Part shown: in pieces, positions 17,795 to 26,768 of the stretch | Layout of the letters: each line of letters begins with the position of its first letter | Position numbering within the stretch: the stretch's first letter is position 1 | Origin: a bacterium | GTDB lineage: Bacteria; Ratteibacteria; UBA8468; B48-G9; DTJG01 | Direction of reading: 5' to 3' | Length of the DNA: 33,900 nucleotides | NCBI GenBank assembly: GCA_029552985.1 | Contig: JAKPDB010000060.1 | Coordinates: forward strand, 1 to 33,900 | Position numbers and translations under genes: made by a program | Notes under the pieces: model-generated | Database searches by the model: none | The model's input: the letters and a program-made list of their open reading frames with translations, nothing else | Told to the model about the DNA's origin: nothing

Positions 17795-18661
17795 TTAGAA
17801 GCTGGCTCTTAGTCCTGTAAAGATCCTGAAGTTCGGAGCACTGTAACCATCAGTCAATGCTTTTCCGATTCCTATGGTCCATTTTGTGTTTGTTCCAAAT
17901 GTATGAGTGATTGAACCGAGCGCTTCTATTGGTGTTTTTTTGCTATCGTCGAAAATTCCGTCATCGCTTCTTCCTGTAATTTCGATTGTTGCATAAGTTT
18001 TTTCATTCGGCAAAAGTTGCGTAAAACCAATTCCGAAAAGTAGCGCATTGTCAATTTCTATCTGACCTATCTGTTCCTTATCCTGGTGGCTGAATCCAAT
18101 ATTAAATGTAAGGAAAGAGTGATTGCACCAGTTTCTATCAACAACAATCTTTACACCAAGTACTGTTGAGTCCGCATTGACAAAATTTTCCTTGTCTCCA
18201 GTGTCTGCGCCAATGAATGGAACCACTGCGAGACCCAACTGGTCTTTTCCACCGAAAAATTTATATTTACCGTACACTGACACATTTCCAAATGCGCTCC
18301 TTTCTCTGAAGTTAATAATATTATCCGGAACCTGGGTATCCTGATCAATTGCCACAGGAAAATCTATTCCAAGGCTAAACCTGTCACTGATACCATACGA
18401 TACGCCAAGTACCTCAAGCAATTGATTTTCAATCAAATTCCTTCTAACACCTGCAATTTGTGCTCTTGAAACCTTGTTTGCAAAAGAATAGAAGGAATCA
18501 AACTGAAATGTTCCTTTTTCAAGGACCTGGCTTGAATGGTTGATAACAAAATTTTGCTCACCAGTCGCAGGTTTGAAAAGATTGAAGTCATAAGCAAAAG
18601 AAGGTGTAGCTACAGCAAGTACTGAAAACGCAATCAAAATTAGTATCCCCTTTTTGACCAT
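17795..18661 (-). CDS. Possible internal start: 288-residue outer-membrane beta-barrel protein
   Basis: Inside the larger frame an ATG at 18661 follows AGAAGGTGG by 3-4 nt, an excellent ribosome site. The product starts with a textbook signal peptide ([23 protein letters not shown]). The mature part alternates polar and apolar residues through about ten strands ([40 protein letters not shown] and others) and ends in Phe. It resembles small MetA-pathway or transporter-like barrels that are usually separate genes. It may be made separately as well as within the fusion. The upstream part lacks a stop codon before this point. Confidence 0.55.
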   Translation of the reverse strand: MVKKGILILIAFSVLAVATPSFAYDFNLFKPATGEQNFVINHSSQVLEKGTFQFDSFYSFANKVSRAQIAGVRRNLIENQLLEVLGVSYGISDRFSLGIDFPVAIDQDTQVPDNIINFRERSAFGNVSVYGKYKFFGGKDQLGLAVVPFIGADTGDKENFVNADSTVLGVKIVVDRNWCNHSFLTFNIGFSHQDKEQIGQIEIDNALLFGIGFTQLLPNEKTYATIEITGRSDDGIFDDSKKTPIEALGSITHTFGTNTKWTIGIGKALTDGYSAPNFRIFTGLRASF

Positions 18662-20740
18662 TTTCCACCTTCTGATTAAAGATAATAATACTCCTGCCAG
18701 GATTAGCCAGAAGAAGATGCCCAGTTTCAAAGTCAGGAATGCAACTGTATATACTGGAAGCAGTAATATTCTGACAATTGCCCTTAATGCTTCGTTTGCT
18801 GCGATGATTGATGCATACTTTGGACTGTGTTTGTAATACCACTTAACAAATGCCCTACCAGCAGGATTTGTCAATAGATACCTGTCTCTGAACTGCCTGA
18901 GTATCCATACATGGTGTTCCTGATAAGAACCAAATGCCGCTGTTGCAATAAAGCATCCGGCACCACCGCCAGAAACCTCTGTTATCCCAGTTGCTGGTAA
19001 TCCCATGCCAATTGGGTCATTAATAACTTTGGGTGTTGGGTCGAGATCTATGTCCCTTCCCTGGGCATCCTTCTCGTTATCAGTTATCGTGATTGTTACT
19101 GTTGTATATCCGGGACGTGTGCTTGGTGACAACTGTTGATGAGGAAATGGATAATACTCATTTGTATACGGATTATACTTAAACACTTGACTGATTCCAC
19201 TCGGTATATCAAACACGATATCTGCTGAACCACCTGCACTGATGTTCGTAACCTTAACATTGAATATACAACTGACCATTGATGTGGCACCATGAATTGT
19301 AACTGGGTCGAGTTCTGTGATTGTGACTGTCATGTTTGGATTTTTTTGATTAGTCTGATTGTTCGGAATTTCACCGTATACTGTTTTTCCTTCAAGGACT
19401 GTCGGCATTGTGAATTGTGCTGTGTTTCCGATTTTAAGTCCAGTTTCCTGCTGTCCGGTGTAGTATATAGCAGTTGCTATAGTACTTGGCGTCATACCTG
19501 CTTTGAATGCCTTTGCCTTAATTGTGGTTGTCTGAGTTATTGTGATGGCACCAGTGAAAACTGGAGAATTTTCATTTGGTTCACTTCCATCTGTCGTATA
19601 TCTGATTTCTGCACCTACTGTTGCACAAGTGATTGTTACCTGCAACTGGTCAGTGAATGTTGTACCACTTGCTGGTGAAAATACTGGTGTTGCTACCTTC
19701 TTACTATATGTTGCACTCGCAGTATCACTGGCTGTCATCCCTGCTTTGAATGCCTTCGCTTTGATCGTCGTTGTCTGGGTTATTGTGATGGCGCCAGTAT
19801 ACGCTGTTGATGTCTCTGTTGGTTCACTTCCATCTGTCGTATACCTGATGGTCGCTCCAACCGTTGTACAATTGATTGTTACCTGCAACTGGTCAGTGAA
19901 TGTTGTACCACTTGCAGGTGAAAATACTGGTGTTGCTACCTTTGGTACAACTGGGTCTTGTAATGTGATGTTCACACCTGTCTTACTCTGGCCTGCAGTT
20001 AAGGTTATTGGATTCTGGCTGTATTGTCCTACTGGGTCTACATCAGGATCATATTGACCACTGCCGTTTGAATCCATGAATGCAGCAGCATAATAAGTTC
20101 CTGGATTAATACCTGTAACTTGATAATTTCCTGGACTTTGTATTGAAGTTCCATATGCGGGTGCACCAGAAAAATCAGGAGAAGTGAAAAGCCCAATATT
20201 AATTGTTCCTGTCTTTATGCCTGAATAAGAGATTGTTCCAGAAACAGAAGCTGGCTGCGCAGCCTGAGTCACTGTGAATGACCCATTTTCAGAGGTAAAG
20301 GGAATTGCATTACCTGTTTCGTCCGTAATTTTTAAAGAGGCGAATGAAAGTTCTGTTGATGTACCTTGTTCTCCAATGACATCAAAATTTATTAATACGA
20401 GAGAGCCTGCCTGCCCTGAAAGCCCTGTTAATTCTTGATTAACTCCGATAATGCTTACTTCTCCGGATACCTGTGTGTTGCTTTGAAGAAGCCATCCAGA
20501 AGTCAAACTTCCTGCTTCAACTGATTGAGCCCGTAAAACTGAGGCATCAAAGGTTATTTTAAATTGGAATCCAACTATACCTGTTGAATTATCGACATTG
20601 ATGGGTATCTGTACTTTTGAGCCAGAACTACCAGAAAGATTTTTTGGGATAAATACAGTTGCGGCGTAAGCGTGCAACATCCAAACTAATGAAAATAAAA
20701 TTGCGATCCCAAATAGTTTTTTCATTCTTCCACCTTTCAT
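17795..20740 (-). CDS. Cohesin surface protein with chitobiase-type repeats and CFI-box tail, fused in frame to an outer-membrane barrel
   Basis: The frame encodes 981 residues. Residues 1-26 are a signal peptide, 27-158 a cohesin domain ([20 protein letters not shown], then [17 protein letters not shown]), and 166-261 a carboxypeptidase-regulatory/SD-repeat-like sandwich. Two nearly identical chitobiase C-terminal-type repeats follow at 266-346 and 347-427 ([10 protein letters not shown] in each), then a choice-of-anchor-like region to 590, a CFI-box sorting segment ([16 protein letters not shown], 591-606), and a membrane helix at 674-690. Residue 694 is a Met with its own ribosome site and a second signal peptide, leading into a beta-barrel that ends in RASF, with the terminal Phe typical of BAM substrates. 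There is no dockerin, so it is the likely cell-surface anchor of the locus. AGGAGG precedes the ATG at 20740. A missing stop between two former genes is the alternative to a true fusion. Confidence 0.82.
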   Translation of the reverse strand: MKGGRMKKLFGIAILFSLVWMLHAYAATVFIPKNLSGSSGSKVQIPINVDNSTGIVGFQFKITFDASVLRAQSVEAGSLTSGWLLQSNTQVSGEVSIIGVNQELTGLSGQAGSLVLINFDVIGEQGTSTELSFASLKITDETGNAIPFTSENGSFTVTQAAQPASVSGTISYSGIKTGTINIGLFTSPDFSGAPAYGTSIQSPGNYQVTGINPGTYYAAAFMDSNGSGQYDPDVDPVGQYSQNPITLTAGQSKTGVNITLQDPVVPKVATPVFSPASGTTFTDQLQVTINCTTVGATIRYTTDGSEPTETSTAYTGAITITQTTTIKAKAFKAGMTASDTASATYSKKVATPVFSPASGTTFTDQLQVTITCATVGAEIRYTTDGSEPNENSPVFTGAITITQTTTIKAKAFKAGMTPSTIATAIYYTGQQETGLKIGNTAQFTMPTVLEGKTVYGEIPNNQTNQKNPNMTVTITELDPVTIHGATSMVSCIFNVKVTNISAGGSADIVFDIPSGISQVFKYNPYTNEYYPFPHQQLSPSTRPGYTTVTITITDNEKDAQGRDIDLDPTPKVINDPIGMGLPATGITEVSGGGAGCFIATAAFGSYQEHHVWILRQFRDRYLLTNPAGRAFVKWYYKHSPKYASIIAANEALRAIVRILLLPVYTVAFLTLKLGIFFWLILAGVLLSLIRRWKMVKKGILILIAFSVLAVATPSFAYDFNLFKPATGEQNFVINHSSQVLEKGTFQFDSFYSFANKVSRAQIAGVRRNLIENQLLEVLGVSYGISDRFSLGIDFPVAIDQDTQVPDNIINFRERSAFGNVSVYGKYKFFGGKDQLGLAVVPFIGADTGDKENFVNADSTVLGVKIVVDRNWCNHSFLTFNIGFSHQDKEQIGQIEIDNALLFGIGFTQLLPNEKTYATIEITGRSDDGIFDDSKKTPIEALGSITHTFGTNTKWTIGIGKALTDGYSAPNFRIFTGLRASF
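19460..19945 (-). repeat. Two tandem 243-bp units encoding chitobiase-type sandwich repeats
   Basis: Two 81-codon units lie head to tail inside the cohesin/barrel gene. The segment 19632-19699 recurs at 19875-19942 with a single mismatch that I could see, pointing to recent duplication or gene conversion. Confidence 0.85.
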
Positions 20741-20763
20741 TTTTTCCTCCTTGCGTCTATTAT

Positions 20764-21447
20764 TTAACTAAGGCTTATGGCTTTTCTCAACATCGAGATA
20801 ACATCAGTAATATCGATGCCGTCGTTATTCATATCAGCAGCCCATTTTAATTCCTCAGTATACGGACTGCTATAGCTTTGTCCACCCACTGTTATATCAA
20901 GTTCTATTACCATTCTTAAACACAATATCACATCGGTAATGTCCAGAAAACCATCTTGGTTGATGTCTCCTTTTAGCCCTACTTTAAATGATCCGTCCAC
21001 TGTTGTTACAGGAATTGCACCACCCATTTTGTTGCTCAATTTACAGTCAGTAAATCTTAGTTGTGTGGATGAACCTAAACTACCCACTACACTGAACTCT
21101 ATGATTGCAAGAGAACCTGATGTGGTAGATGGTCCGGTAAGATTCGGGTCAAATCCTGCAATTTTAATCTGACCAGGAATTGTTAAATTTGATGCGATAG
21201 TCCAGTTTGCTGTGATTGAACCGCTTTTCACCTTTGATACCACAACTACAGCTGTATCGTAAGTAATTGTGCATTGAAAGCCAGTAATTCCTGTTGCATT
21301 GTCAATGTTAATAGGTACTTCAACAGCAGAAGAGGGCTTTCCTATTGTATTTGGAATGCTAACAGTTGTACTCCAGGCAGGGATTGTGAGGACAAATACT
21401 AACAGAGAGATAAGAATTGCTTTATGTGACTTATCGAGTGTTTTCAT
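20764..21447 (-). CDS. Small secreted cohesin-dockerin adaptor protein
   Basis: The 227-residue protein has a signal peptide (1-26), a cohesin domain (27-155; [22 protein letters not shown], later [12 protein letters not shown]) and a C-terminal dockerin (159-227). Calcium loop 1, [12 protein letters not shown], is canonical. Loop 2, [11 protein letters not shown], is one residue short, and the inter-loop linker is longer than in the four other dockerins here. A protein with one cohesin and one dockerin can bridge an enzyme and a scaffold, or chain with itself. AAAGGAG precedes the ATG, and it has its own promoter about 140 bp upstream. The barrel-fused cohesin gene follows 23 bp later, so the two are probably co-transcribed. 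Confidence 0.88.
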   Translation of the reverse strand: MKTLDKSHKAILISLLVFVLTIPAWSTTVSIPNTIGKPSSAVEVPINIDNATGITGFQCTITYDTAVVVVSKVKSGSITANWTIASNLTIPGQIKIAGFDPNLTGPSTTSGSLAIIEFSVVGSLGSSTQLRFTDCKLSNKMGGAIPVTTVDGSFKVGLKGDINQDGFLDITDVILCLRMVIELDITVGGQSYSSPYTEELKWAADMNNDGIDITDVISMLRKAISLS

Positions 21448-21554
21448 CTTCTGCTCCTTTGCAGTCGTTGGTAATCTATTGAAAAGAATTTTGTTATGAT
21501 GGAGAATGTATTTTTGAGAATACTTGTTTCTTTTACGGGTCGCATGTTGCTTTT

Positions 21555-21583
21555 GTTATGATTCATATTTTTAATATGATAAC
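21555..21583. promoter_or_regulatory. Imperfect inverted repeat just after the start site
   Basis: GTTAT and CATATT pair with AATATG and ATAAC across a 3-nt centre, with a 4-nt bulge in one arm. It begins about 5 nt after the predicted start of the cohesin-dockerin transcript. It could be an operator or a 5' leader hairpin. Confidence 0.35.
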
Positions 21584-21594
21584 ACTTCATATCT

Positions 21595-21623
21595 ATTGTA
21601 AAATTGCCTGCAATTCTTGTCAA
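21595..21623 (-). promoter_or_regulatory. Sigma70 promoter for the two cohesin genes
   Basis: On the - strand TTGACA (21623-21618), a 17-bp spacer and TACAAT (21600-21595) form a strong promoter. It would start RNA near 21588 with a leader of about 140 nt before the cohesin-dockerin gene. Confidence 0.7.
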
Positions 21624-21671
21624 GCTTTCGTTTTCCTTACAAATTCCAAATTTGCTGGACTTCCTTCTTTT

Positions 21672-21796
21672 TCAATTAAGGCCTACTGTTTTCCTTAAAA
21701 TCAAAATTGCATCAGAGATATCCACTACTCCGTCTGAATTCATATCTGCTGTTTCAATGTTCATCGGGTCAAGTCCTATTGACATGCGGAGACACA
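21672..21796. repeat. 125-bp direct repeat, copy 1 (dockerin end of GH73-linked frame)
   Basis: Partner of 27563-27687 in the same orientation, with five mismatches and no gaps. The other dockerins of the locus are similar only at the protein level. Confidence 0.85.
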
Positions 21797-22010
21797 AAAT
21801 CGCATCTGAAATATCTATCACACCATCTTCATTGACATCACCTTTTCTTTTTTTCAATCTATGCTCAGAACACCAACCTGTATAAACCTGTCCGTCTTTC
21901 ATGTTTTTAATTGAAACATACCACCATATCCAGTTTTTTCCATCAAGCAATTTACAAATACAATTATATGGATTATCAAGAACAATACCCTGGCTGCCAG
22001 GTGAAAGCAT
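21672..22010 (-). CDS. SH3b-dockerin fragment, probably the 3' half of a frameshifted GH73 gene
   Basis: The 112 residues begin inside an SH3b-like domain (WYVSIKNM...GQVYTGWCSEHRL) and end in a dockerin at 56-112 with two canonical calcium loops (DVNEDGVIDISD, DMNSDGVVDISD). Read further upstream in the same frame, the DNA continues as RQRNEPAGEIITMLSPGSQG, the normal start of an SH3b domain. The GH73 frame reads NLIVTADFL just before this and stops 5 bp before the ATG used here. A -1 shift near 22045-22049 (a missing C after TTCCTC on the - strand) would join them. Separate translation from ATG 22010 is possible, since AGGAG lies about 11 nt upstream, but the domain would be incomplete. Confidence 0.75.
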   Translation of the reverse strand: MLSPGSQGIVLDNPYNCICKLLDGKNWIWWYVSIKNMKDGQVYTGWCSEHRLKKRKGDVNEDGVIDISDAILCLRMSIGLDPMNIETADMNSDGVVDISDAILILRKTVGLN

Positions 22011-22015
22011 GGTTA

Positions 22016-22909
22016 TTATTTCTCCTGCTGGTTCGTTTCTTTGTCGAGGAAATCTGCTGTCACAATTAAATTTTTTGGTTTGAAGTTTGTTGAAAACGTT
22101 ATGGGTTCATCATATTGATACAGGTCATATTTTTGCATTATCTTTATTACGTTTGCTGCATACATCTCATCGGTTGAATACCCGGCTTTTCTAATTTCTT
22201 TAATGAATCTATCAGGGTCATTTTTATAATCCCGGCAGAACTGGTATCGTGAATAATTTTTTAATCCCCATCCATGGTCAAGAAAACTATCTGATGCTTC
22301 AAAGTAGATATTATAACCAGAAGCAGTCATTCCATTTTTTGGATACGGACTGTTTTTACCCCAGGGATACATAAGACCAAAGTAATTGTTATAGGAAGTA
22401 CATAAATTACTCTGTCCCCATCCTGTTTCAAGTGCTGATTGTGCTATTGAAACAGATATAGGAATTCCATATTCCAGATTTTCATTTTTAGCCCATGTCA
22501 AAACTTTTTCAATATATTCCGAAATATAATCCAGAGATATGCCTTTATTGAATGTATGTAATTCTTCTGCAAGAAGGTAACTCTCTTGCTCTGGAAGGAC
22601 CTGGTTCAGAATTATCTGTATTTTTTTTGTGCCGCCTGAAATAACATAATATTTAAGACCTTCTTTATATTCTGGAATTAAGACAAAGCACTCCTCATTA
22701 TCTTCAAGGATTTTCAATTCAAATGTTGAATTTTCACTTCTGGTCTTCCAGTAAATATGAATAATATCAATAAAGATTTCAATTTTAATTTCAAAATCAG
22801 AGTTTTTAAAGATGATCGGATTTACCTGTGAGTAGATGATAGTTTCAGGGGTTACAAAGAATATAAGAATCAAAATTAAGACACACTTCCATTTTAGCAT
22901 TCTTCCCAT
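22016..22909 (-). CDS. Secreted GH73 glucosaminidase, probably truncated by a frameshift
   Basis: A signal peptide (through about residue 27) and a beta-rich N-terminal region of unknown type lead into a GH73/FlgJ-like beta-N-acetylglucosaminidase at about 125-270. The catalytic Glu161 sits in SIAQSALETGWGQSNLC, followed by NNYFGLMYPWG and DHGWGLKNYSRYQF, all typical of the family that cuts the peptidoglycan glycan chain. The end (NLIVTADFL then DKETNQQEK) looks like the first strand of an SH3b domain running out of frame; the rest is in the next frame with a dockerin. ATG 22909 directly abuts AAGAGG, so ATG 22900 is the more likely start. It lies 51 bp behind the beta-helix gene. Confidence 0.85.
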   Translation of the reverse strand: MGRMLKWKCVLILILIFFVTPETIIYSQVNPIIFKNSDFEIKIEIFIDIIHIYWKTRSENSTFELKILEDNEECFVLIPEYKEGLKYYVISGGTKKIQIILNQVLPEQESYLLAEELHTFNKGISLDYISEYIEKVLTWAKNENLEYGIPISVSIAQSALETGWGQSNLCTSYNNYFGLMYPWGKNSPYPKNGMTASGYNIYFEASDSFLDHGWGLKNYSRYQFCRDYKNDPDRFIKEIRKAGYSTDEMYAANVIKIMQKYDLYQYDEPITFSTNFKPKNLIVTADFLDKETNQQEK

Positions 22910-22960
22910 CCTCTTAATGAAATTTCCGGGAAGAAATAAAATTTTGTCAGGTTTCTATTG

Positions 22961-25870
22961 TTAATCAAGTCCAACGGATTTTCTTAAAATCAAAATTACA
23001 TCAGAGATATCCACTACACCATCATCATTTATGTCTGCAACCTCAACATTTGGCTCATCTATCGATATTGCCATCCTCAAACACAATATTACATCTGAAA
23101 TATCTACTTCACCATCATTGCTGATATCTCCCTTCTGTTGTGCTGTGTACTTATAAGCACCAATGTCAAACCCATTTTCACCAGCACTGATACAGGGGGA
23201 ATTTTTTGATAATCGGTAATCTCCATTTGCAGGGTTAATGAAAAGCGGGTCAAGAGAAATATTTCCATTTATACCGGTCTTGTCAGAAATACCATAATAA
23301 TTTGTTCCGTTTCCCCAGACATCATTATAAGAAAAGATTAATCCCCAGCCATTCCATAGATTTATTCCAGTTGAGTTGTTCGCAACGATACAATTTTTTA
23401 TTGAGATATCATATCCACCACCTGCAATTCCACTTCCGTAATTATTGGCAATTGTACAATTTGAAATGTTAATGTTAGAACCATTGCCACCGTAAATATA
23501 GATACCTGCTCCCCATCCATTTCCATTATTGTGAATCACACAATTTTTAATTTCGTTATTTTCGTTATATACCTCAATCCCAAAATCTTCTGCATTTTTA
23601 ATAATAAAATTCTCAATTGAAGAACCCGCACTTCCCCAACCCAAACTAAATCCTGTCAACATATTTTGTGCATCAATTATAGTATTTGGACCTGTGGGAT
23701 TTGATTGCCAGGAATCATCACAACTACCCACCATTCTTAAGTTCTCATCTATATAGATACCATCATCACTGATGAAAGGATCGTCTCCTAACCTGTATGT
23801 TCCCTGTCTAACATAAATCGTGCTTCCTTTATTTCCATACTCTACAGCAGTTCCAATATACTTGTACGGTTGGTCAGATGTACCTTTGTATGTGCCTGAA
23901 AAGTTTTTGTCTACATACAGATTTCTGGCAGCTCGCTCGATGTTAAAAAAAGAATAAGAACCGTCTTTAAAATCAATCACTGCCATATAATAGTAAATAT
24001 CACCAGATGCAGTATCATCAAGAAATTCAAAGTCGCCTCCCCATTCTCCTCCAGAAAGGTCTTCAGGATATATGGTTGCAATTAAAACCTTATTTGACAT
24101 TCTCGGCTCTGTATCTCTATAAATCTTGATTGACTGAATTTCATTTATATCATTATAAACAAACCCGTGTAAAAGAATTGAATTTTCATCTACAATATAA
24201 GGATAGCGGTACTCAAAATAGGGAGAACTTTTAAAATATCCAACAAGTTCATTTTTTGTTAAATCAGGAAATACTCCATTAATTGTCTGGTCAAAATTCC
24301 ATAGAGAAGAAAGAACAAGGTCTCCATCATTATCAAACTGTAATGGCTGTAAATTTGTTCTTGTAATTGGATTTGTAAAGAATTTTGAAAGGTCTATCCT
24401 TTTTGGAAATTGAACAGGTGAGCCATATGCATAATATGTAAGTTTCAATAACAAATCTGTTGGGTCAAAATCTGCTCCGCCATCATTTAAGGTGTTTCTC
24501 CAATTTACGATGAGGTTTCTTAAGTCATCTTTGAGATAATTAAATTCTTCATTGTCTGGGAAATATAAAAAGTCGTCTGCCTGTGGGTCTGTTTCATCTT
24601 TTATAAAGTCGTAACTTCCTATTAATGAATCAAGGTAACTCTTAAAGGAATTGAGCGCATTATTCAACTTTGTCTGTCCGTCTGTTTTTATTGTTAAAAA
24701 TGCAGGGTACTTATCAAGAAGTTGTTTTAAATTAAGGTTTTTTAAATCATCATAACTAACATCAAGATTATAAGCACAGGCAATATTAAGAAGACCATTG
24801 ACTAAATTCAAAATACTTTTTGCTGCCTGTGTTTCTCCATAATCCCATTCTTTATCTGTTTCATAAATAGACCCATCGTATGTAAAAATAGAAACAATTG
24901 CCCAGGTCTCGTCAGAATATTGTCCCTGTGTTCCATTTTCCCACCATTTAATCTCGTATGTCCAGTAATTTCCTTGTTGAATTGGGAAGTACCCTGTGCC
25001 AGCCACACTATAACTTTTCAGAGAGGTTTCTTGAGTATAAGAATACACTATTTCTGTATCTACTGTTTCTTCATAATAAATTCCCTTAACCAACCCCACA
25101 TCTTTCTTAAAATATTCAGTCATTTTCCTATACACAATTTCTCCATCCCAGTTTTCCCAGGTTTCTTCTCTTACAACCTCTATGCAATTGGTAAATGTTC
25201 CTGCAGGTGTTGTTACTGTTGCAGTATTACTTTCAATAGTAGAAATTTCATCAAAAAATTCGCATGATTTCCATTTTACACCAACCTCTATGTTTGATGG
25301 CAAAAAAAGATAGTCACACCAGCCTTTTTGAATCAAGTTTCCTGAATTTGTTAATCTGATATTCCACTTCCAGTCACCTGGGCTTGTCTGTATCGTTGCT
25401 TCTTTGTATGCTTCATAAAACTGCATCTTTTTATTTAAATTTTTTTGAAAACCTGATTGTATTTTATTCAGGTACTGTAATGACTGATTTATGTAAGGAA
25501 TAATATGAGAATTTAAAAAGTCCTGTACTTCCGGTATTGTTGACGTCTGCTCTACATCCCATCTACTTACTACTGATTCGTAAAGGTTACCAACGATACT
25601 CAATCCGTTTTTCTGGGTGAAATTCCTTACTTCTGTATCCCCTCCATCAATCAAAAAATGGGGTAATGTCAACAATGCCAGTCCAAAATTTGCTCCTTGG
25701 TGATTGTTGTTCAAATTATACGCATTCAGATAACATTGATACGCGGTAAGGGTATCATGGTTCATCAATGCCTGGTCACCATCTGCGACCCATTCATCTG
25801 CTGTTTTTGAAAATAAGGCGACAGAAAATACATAAAGAAACACTGAAAATACAAAAATCAATTTTTTCAT
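22961..25870 (-). CDS. Large secreted parallel beta-helix protein with dockerin
   Basis: The 969 residues start with a signal peptide (MKKLIFVFSVFLYVFSVALFS). A TPR-like helical start (ADEWVADGDQALMNHDTLTAYQCYLNAYNLN) follows, then a beta-rich part around 190-320 (TTPAGTFTNCIEVVREE, GNYWTYEIKWW) that recalls small beta domains of exported proteins, and a middle of no recognised family. Residues 650-912 form a DUF1565/pectate-lyase-like right-handed helix with repeated NCxIxNN turns. The dockerin is at 913-969 (DISNDGEVDISD and DINDDGVVDISD). No pectate lyase catalytic residues are evident, so it may bind rather than cut. The start overlaps the HEAT-protein stop (ATGA), and AGGAG precedes it. 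Confidence 0.85.
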   Translation of the reverse strand: MKKLIFVFSVFLYVFSVALFSKTADEWVADGDQALMNHDTLTAYQCYLNAYNLNNNHQGANFGLALLTLPHFLIDGGDTEVRNFTQKNGLSIVGNLYESVVSRWDVEQTSTIPEVQDFLNSHIIPYINQSLQYLNKIQSGFQKNLNKKMQFYEAYKEATIQTSPGDWKWNIRLTNSGNLIQKGWCDYLFLPSNIEVGVKWKSCEFFDEISTIESNTATVTTPAGTFTNCIEVVREETWENWDGEIVYRKMTEYFKKDVGLVKGIYYEETVDTEIVYSYTQETSLKSYSVAGTGYFPIQQGNYWTYEIKWWENGTQGQYSDETWAIVSIFTYDGSIYETDKEWDYGETQAAKSILNLVNGLLNIACAYNLDVSYDDLKNLNLKQLLDKYPAFLTIKTDGQTKLNNALNSFKSYLDSLIGSYDFIKDETDPQADDFLYFPDNEEFNYLKDDLRNLIVNWRNTLNDGGADFDPTDLLLKLTYYAYGSPVQFPKRIDLSKFFTNPITRTNLQPLQFDNDGDLVLSSLWNFDQTINGVFPDLTKNELVGYFKSSPYFEYRYPYIVDENSILLHGFVYNDINEIQSIKIYRDTEPRMSNKVLIATIYPEDLSGGEWGGDFEFLDDTASGDIYYYMAVIDFKDGSYSFFNIERAARNLYVDKNFSGTYKGTSDQPYKYIGTAVEYGNKGSTIYVRQGTYRLGDDPFISDDGIYIDENLRMVGSCDDSWQSNPTGPNTIIDAQNMLTGFSLGWGSAGSSIENFIIKNAEDFGIEVYNENNEIKNCVIHNNGNGWGAGIYIYGGNGSNINISNCTIANNYGSGIAGGGYDISIKNCIVANNSTGINLWNGWGLIFSYNDVWGNGTNYYGISDKTGINGNISLDPLFINPANGDYRLSKNSPCISAGENGFDIGAYKYTAQQKGDISNDGEVDISDVILCLRMAISIDEPNVEVADINDDGVVDISDVILILRKSVGLD

Positions 25871-26730
25871 TTTCCCACTCCTGTTTTTACCAGATTAATT
25901 TTGTTTATGTTTTCAAGAGTTTGGATTGATAAGGTTCTAATTTTTGAATCAGGATCTTTTTTCATTTTTGTTGCGATTTCTTCTCCCTCTATATTTCCAA
26001 TTGTACTTAAAATATACGCAGAAGAAATTGCAATATATTTATCATTATTTTTCAAAAGTTTTTTGAGCAATTCTACGCTTTTTTCTCCTTTTATTTCACC
26101 AAGCAATTGCAATGCCTGAAGTTTTTCTTCAAATGTTCCTTCATTTACCATTTTTTCAATTTCCGGGATGCTATTTTCTCCAATATCCTTCAAGGCGCGC
26201 AAACTTAACCTTTTTATCTCATCTTCCTTATCGTTCAAAAATTTCATAAGATAGGGAACGGCTTTTTCCTCTTTCAAAGAGCCAAGCGCAATGATACAGG
26301 CAGATTTCAACTCAGTATTATCTTCTGAAAGGCATTCAATTAACACAGGCGACGCTTCTTTTATTTTCATTCTACCAAGAGCAAAGGCGCAAATGGTCCT
26401 TTCATTATTCTTTCTGTTTTTATCCTTTACTATTTTTATGAATTCTGGGCCAGCCCTTTCGTCTTTTATTTGTTCAAGCAAAATAATGGCTCCGATTCTC
26501 ACTTTTCCTTTTTTGTGATTTAACGCTTTTATCAGTTCAGGGACTGCTTCCTTTTCAAATTTTAATATTTTTCTTCCCGCATAATAATTAGTTAAAAAAT
26601 CAGAATCACCAAGTTCTTCAATAAGTTGTGATATATTTTGAATTGATGTTTCTGTATTTGTTGTTGATGATTGTGAAAAAATTAATAATGGGAAAGAGAA
26701 AAATAAAAGAAATATTAAATTCCTTTTCAT
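25867..26730 (-). CDS. Secreted HEAT-repeat protein
   Basis: The 287-residue protein has a signal peptide (MKRNLIFLLFFSFPLLIFSQ) followed by six or more HEAT/PBS-lyase-type helical repeats from about residue 50 (AVPELIKALNHKKGKVRIGA, KEASPVLIECLSEDNTELKS, KAVPYLMKFLNDKEDEIKRL and later copies). Such solenoids bind other proteins. It carries neither dockerin nor cohesin but sits between two dockerin genes, with a 4-bp overlap with the next. A role in assembling the complex is inference. AGAAGGGG lies at a good distance from the ATG. Confidence 0.85.
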   Translation of the reverse strand: MKRNLIFLLFFSFPLLIFSQSSTTNTETSIQNISQLIEELGDSDFLTNYYAGRKILKFEKEAVPELIKALNHKKGKVRIGAIILLEQIKDERAGPEFIKIVKDKNRKNNERTICAFALGRMKIKEASPVLIECLSEDNTELKSACIIALGSLKEEKAVPYLMKFLNDKEDEIKRLSLRALKDIGENSIPEIEKMVNEGTFEEKLQALQLLGEIKGEKSVELLKKLLKNNDKYIAISSAYILSTIGNIEGEEIATKMKKDPDSKIRTLSIQTLENINKINLVKTGVGK

Positions 26731-26743
26731 ATTATTTCCCCTT

Positions 26744-26764
26744 CTTCCGAACCCGGTTCGGAAG
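26744..26764. repeat. Perfect 9-bp inverted repeat between two dockerin-locus genes
   Basis: CTTCCGAAC-CCG-GTTCGGAAG forms a GC-rich hairpin in the 38-bp gap between the RCC1-dockerin stop and the HEAT start. No T run follows on either strand, so it is more likely an intercistronic stability or processing hairpin than a terminator. Confidence 0.7.
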
Positions 26765-26768
26765 GTGG

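Noticed and set aside
19542-20057. 171-codon + strand open frame opposite the cohesin/barrel gene
   Set aside because: It is the reverse reading of the two tandem chitobiase-type repeats and has no recognisable protein features.
26744-26764. Intrinsic terminator
   Set aside because: The hairpin is not followed by a T run on either strand and lies between closely spaced co-directional genes.
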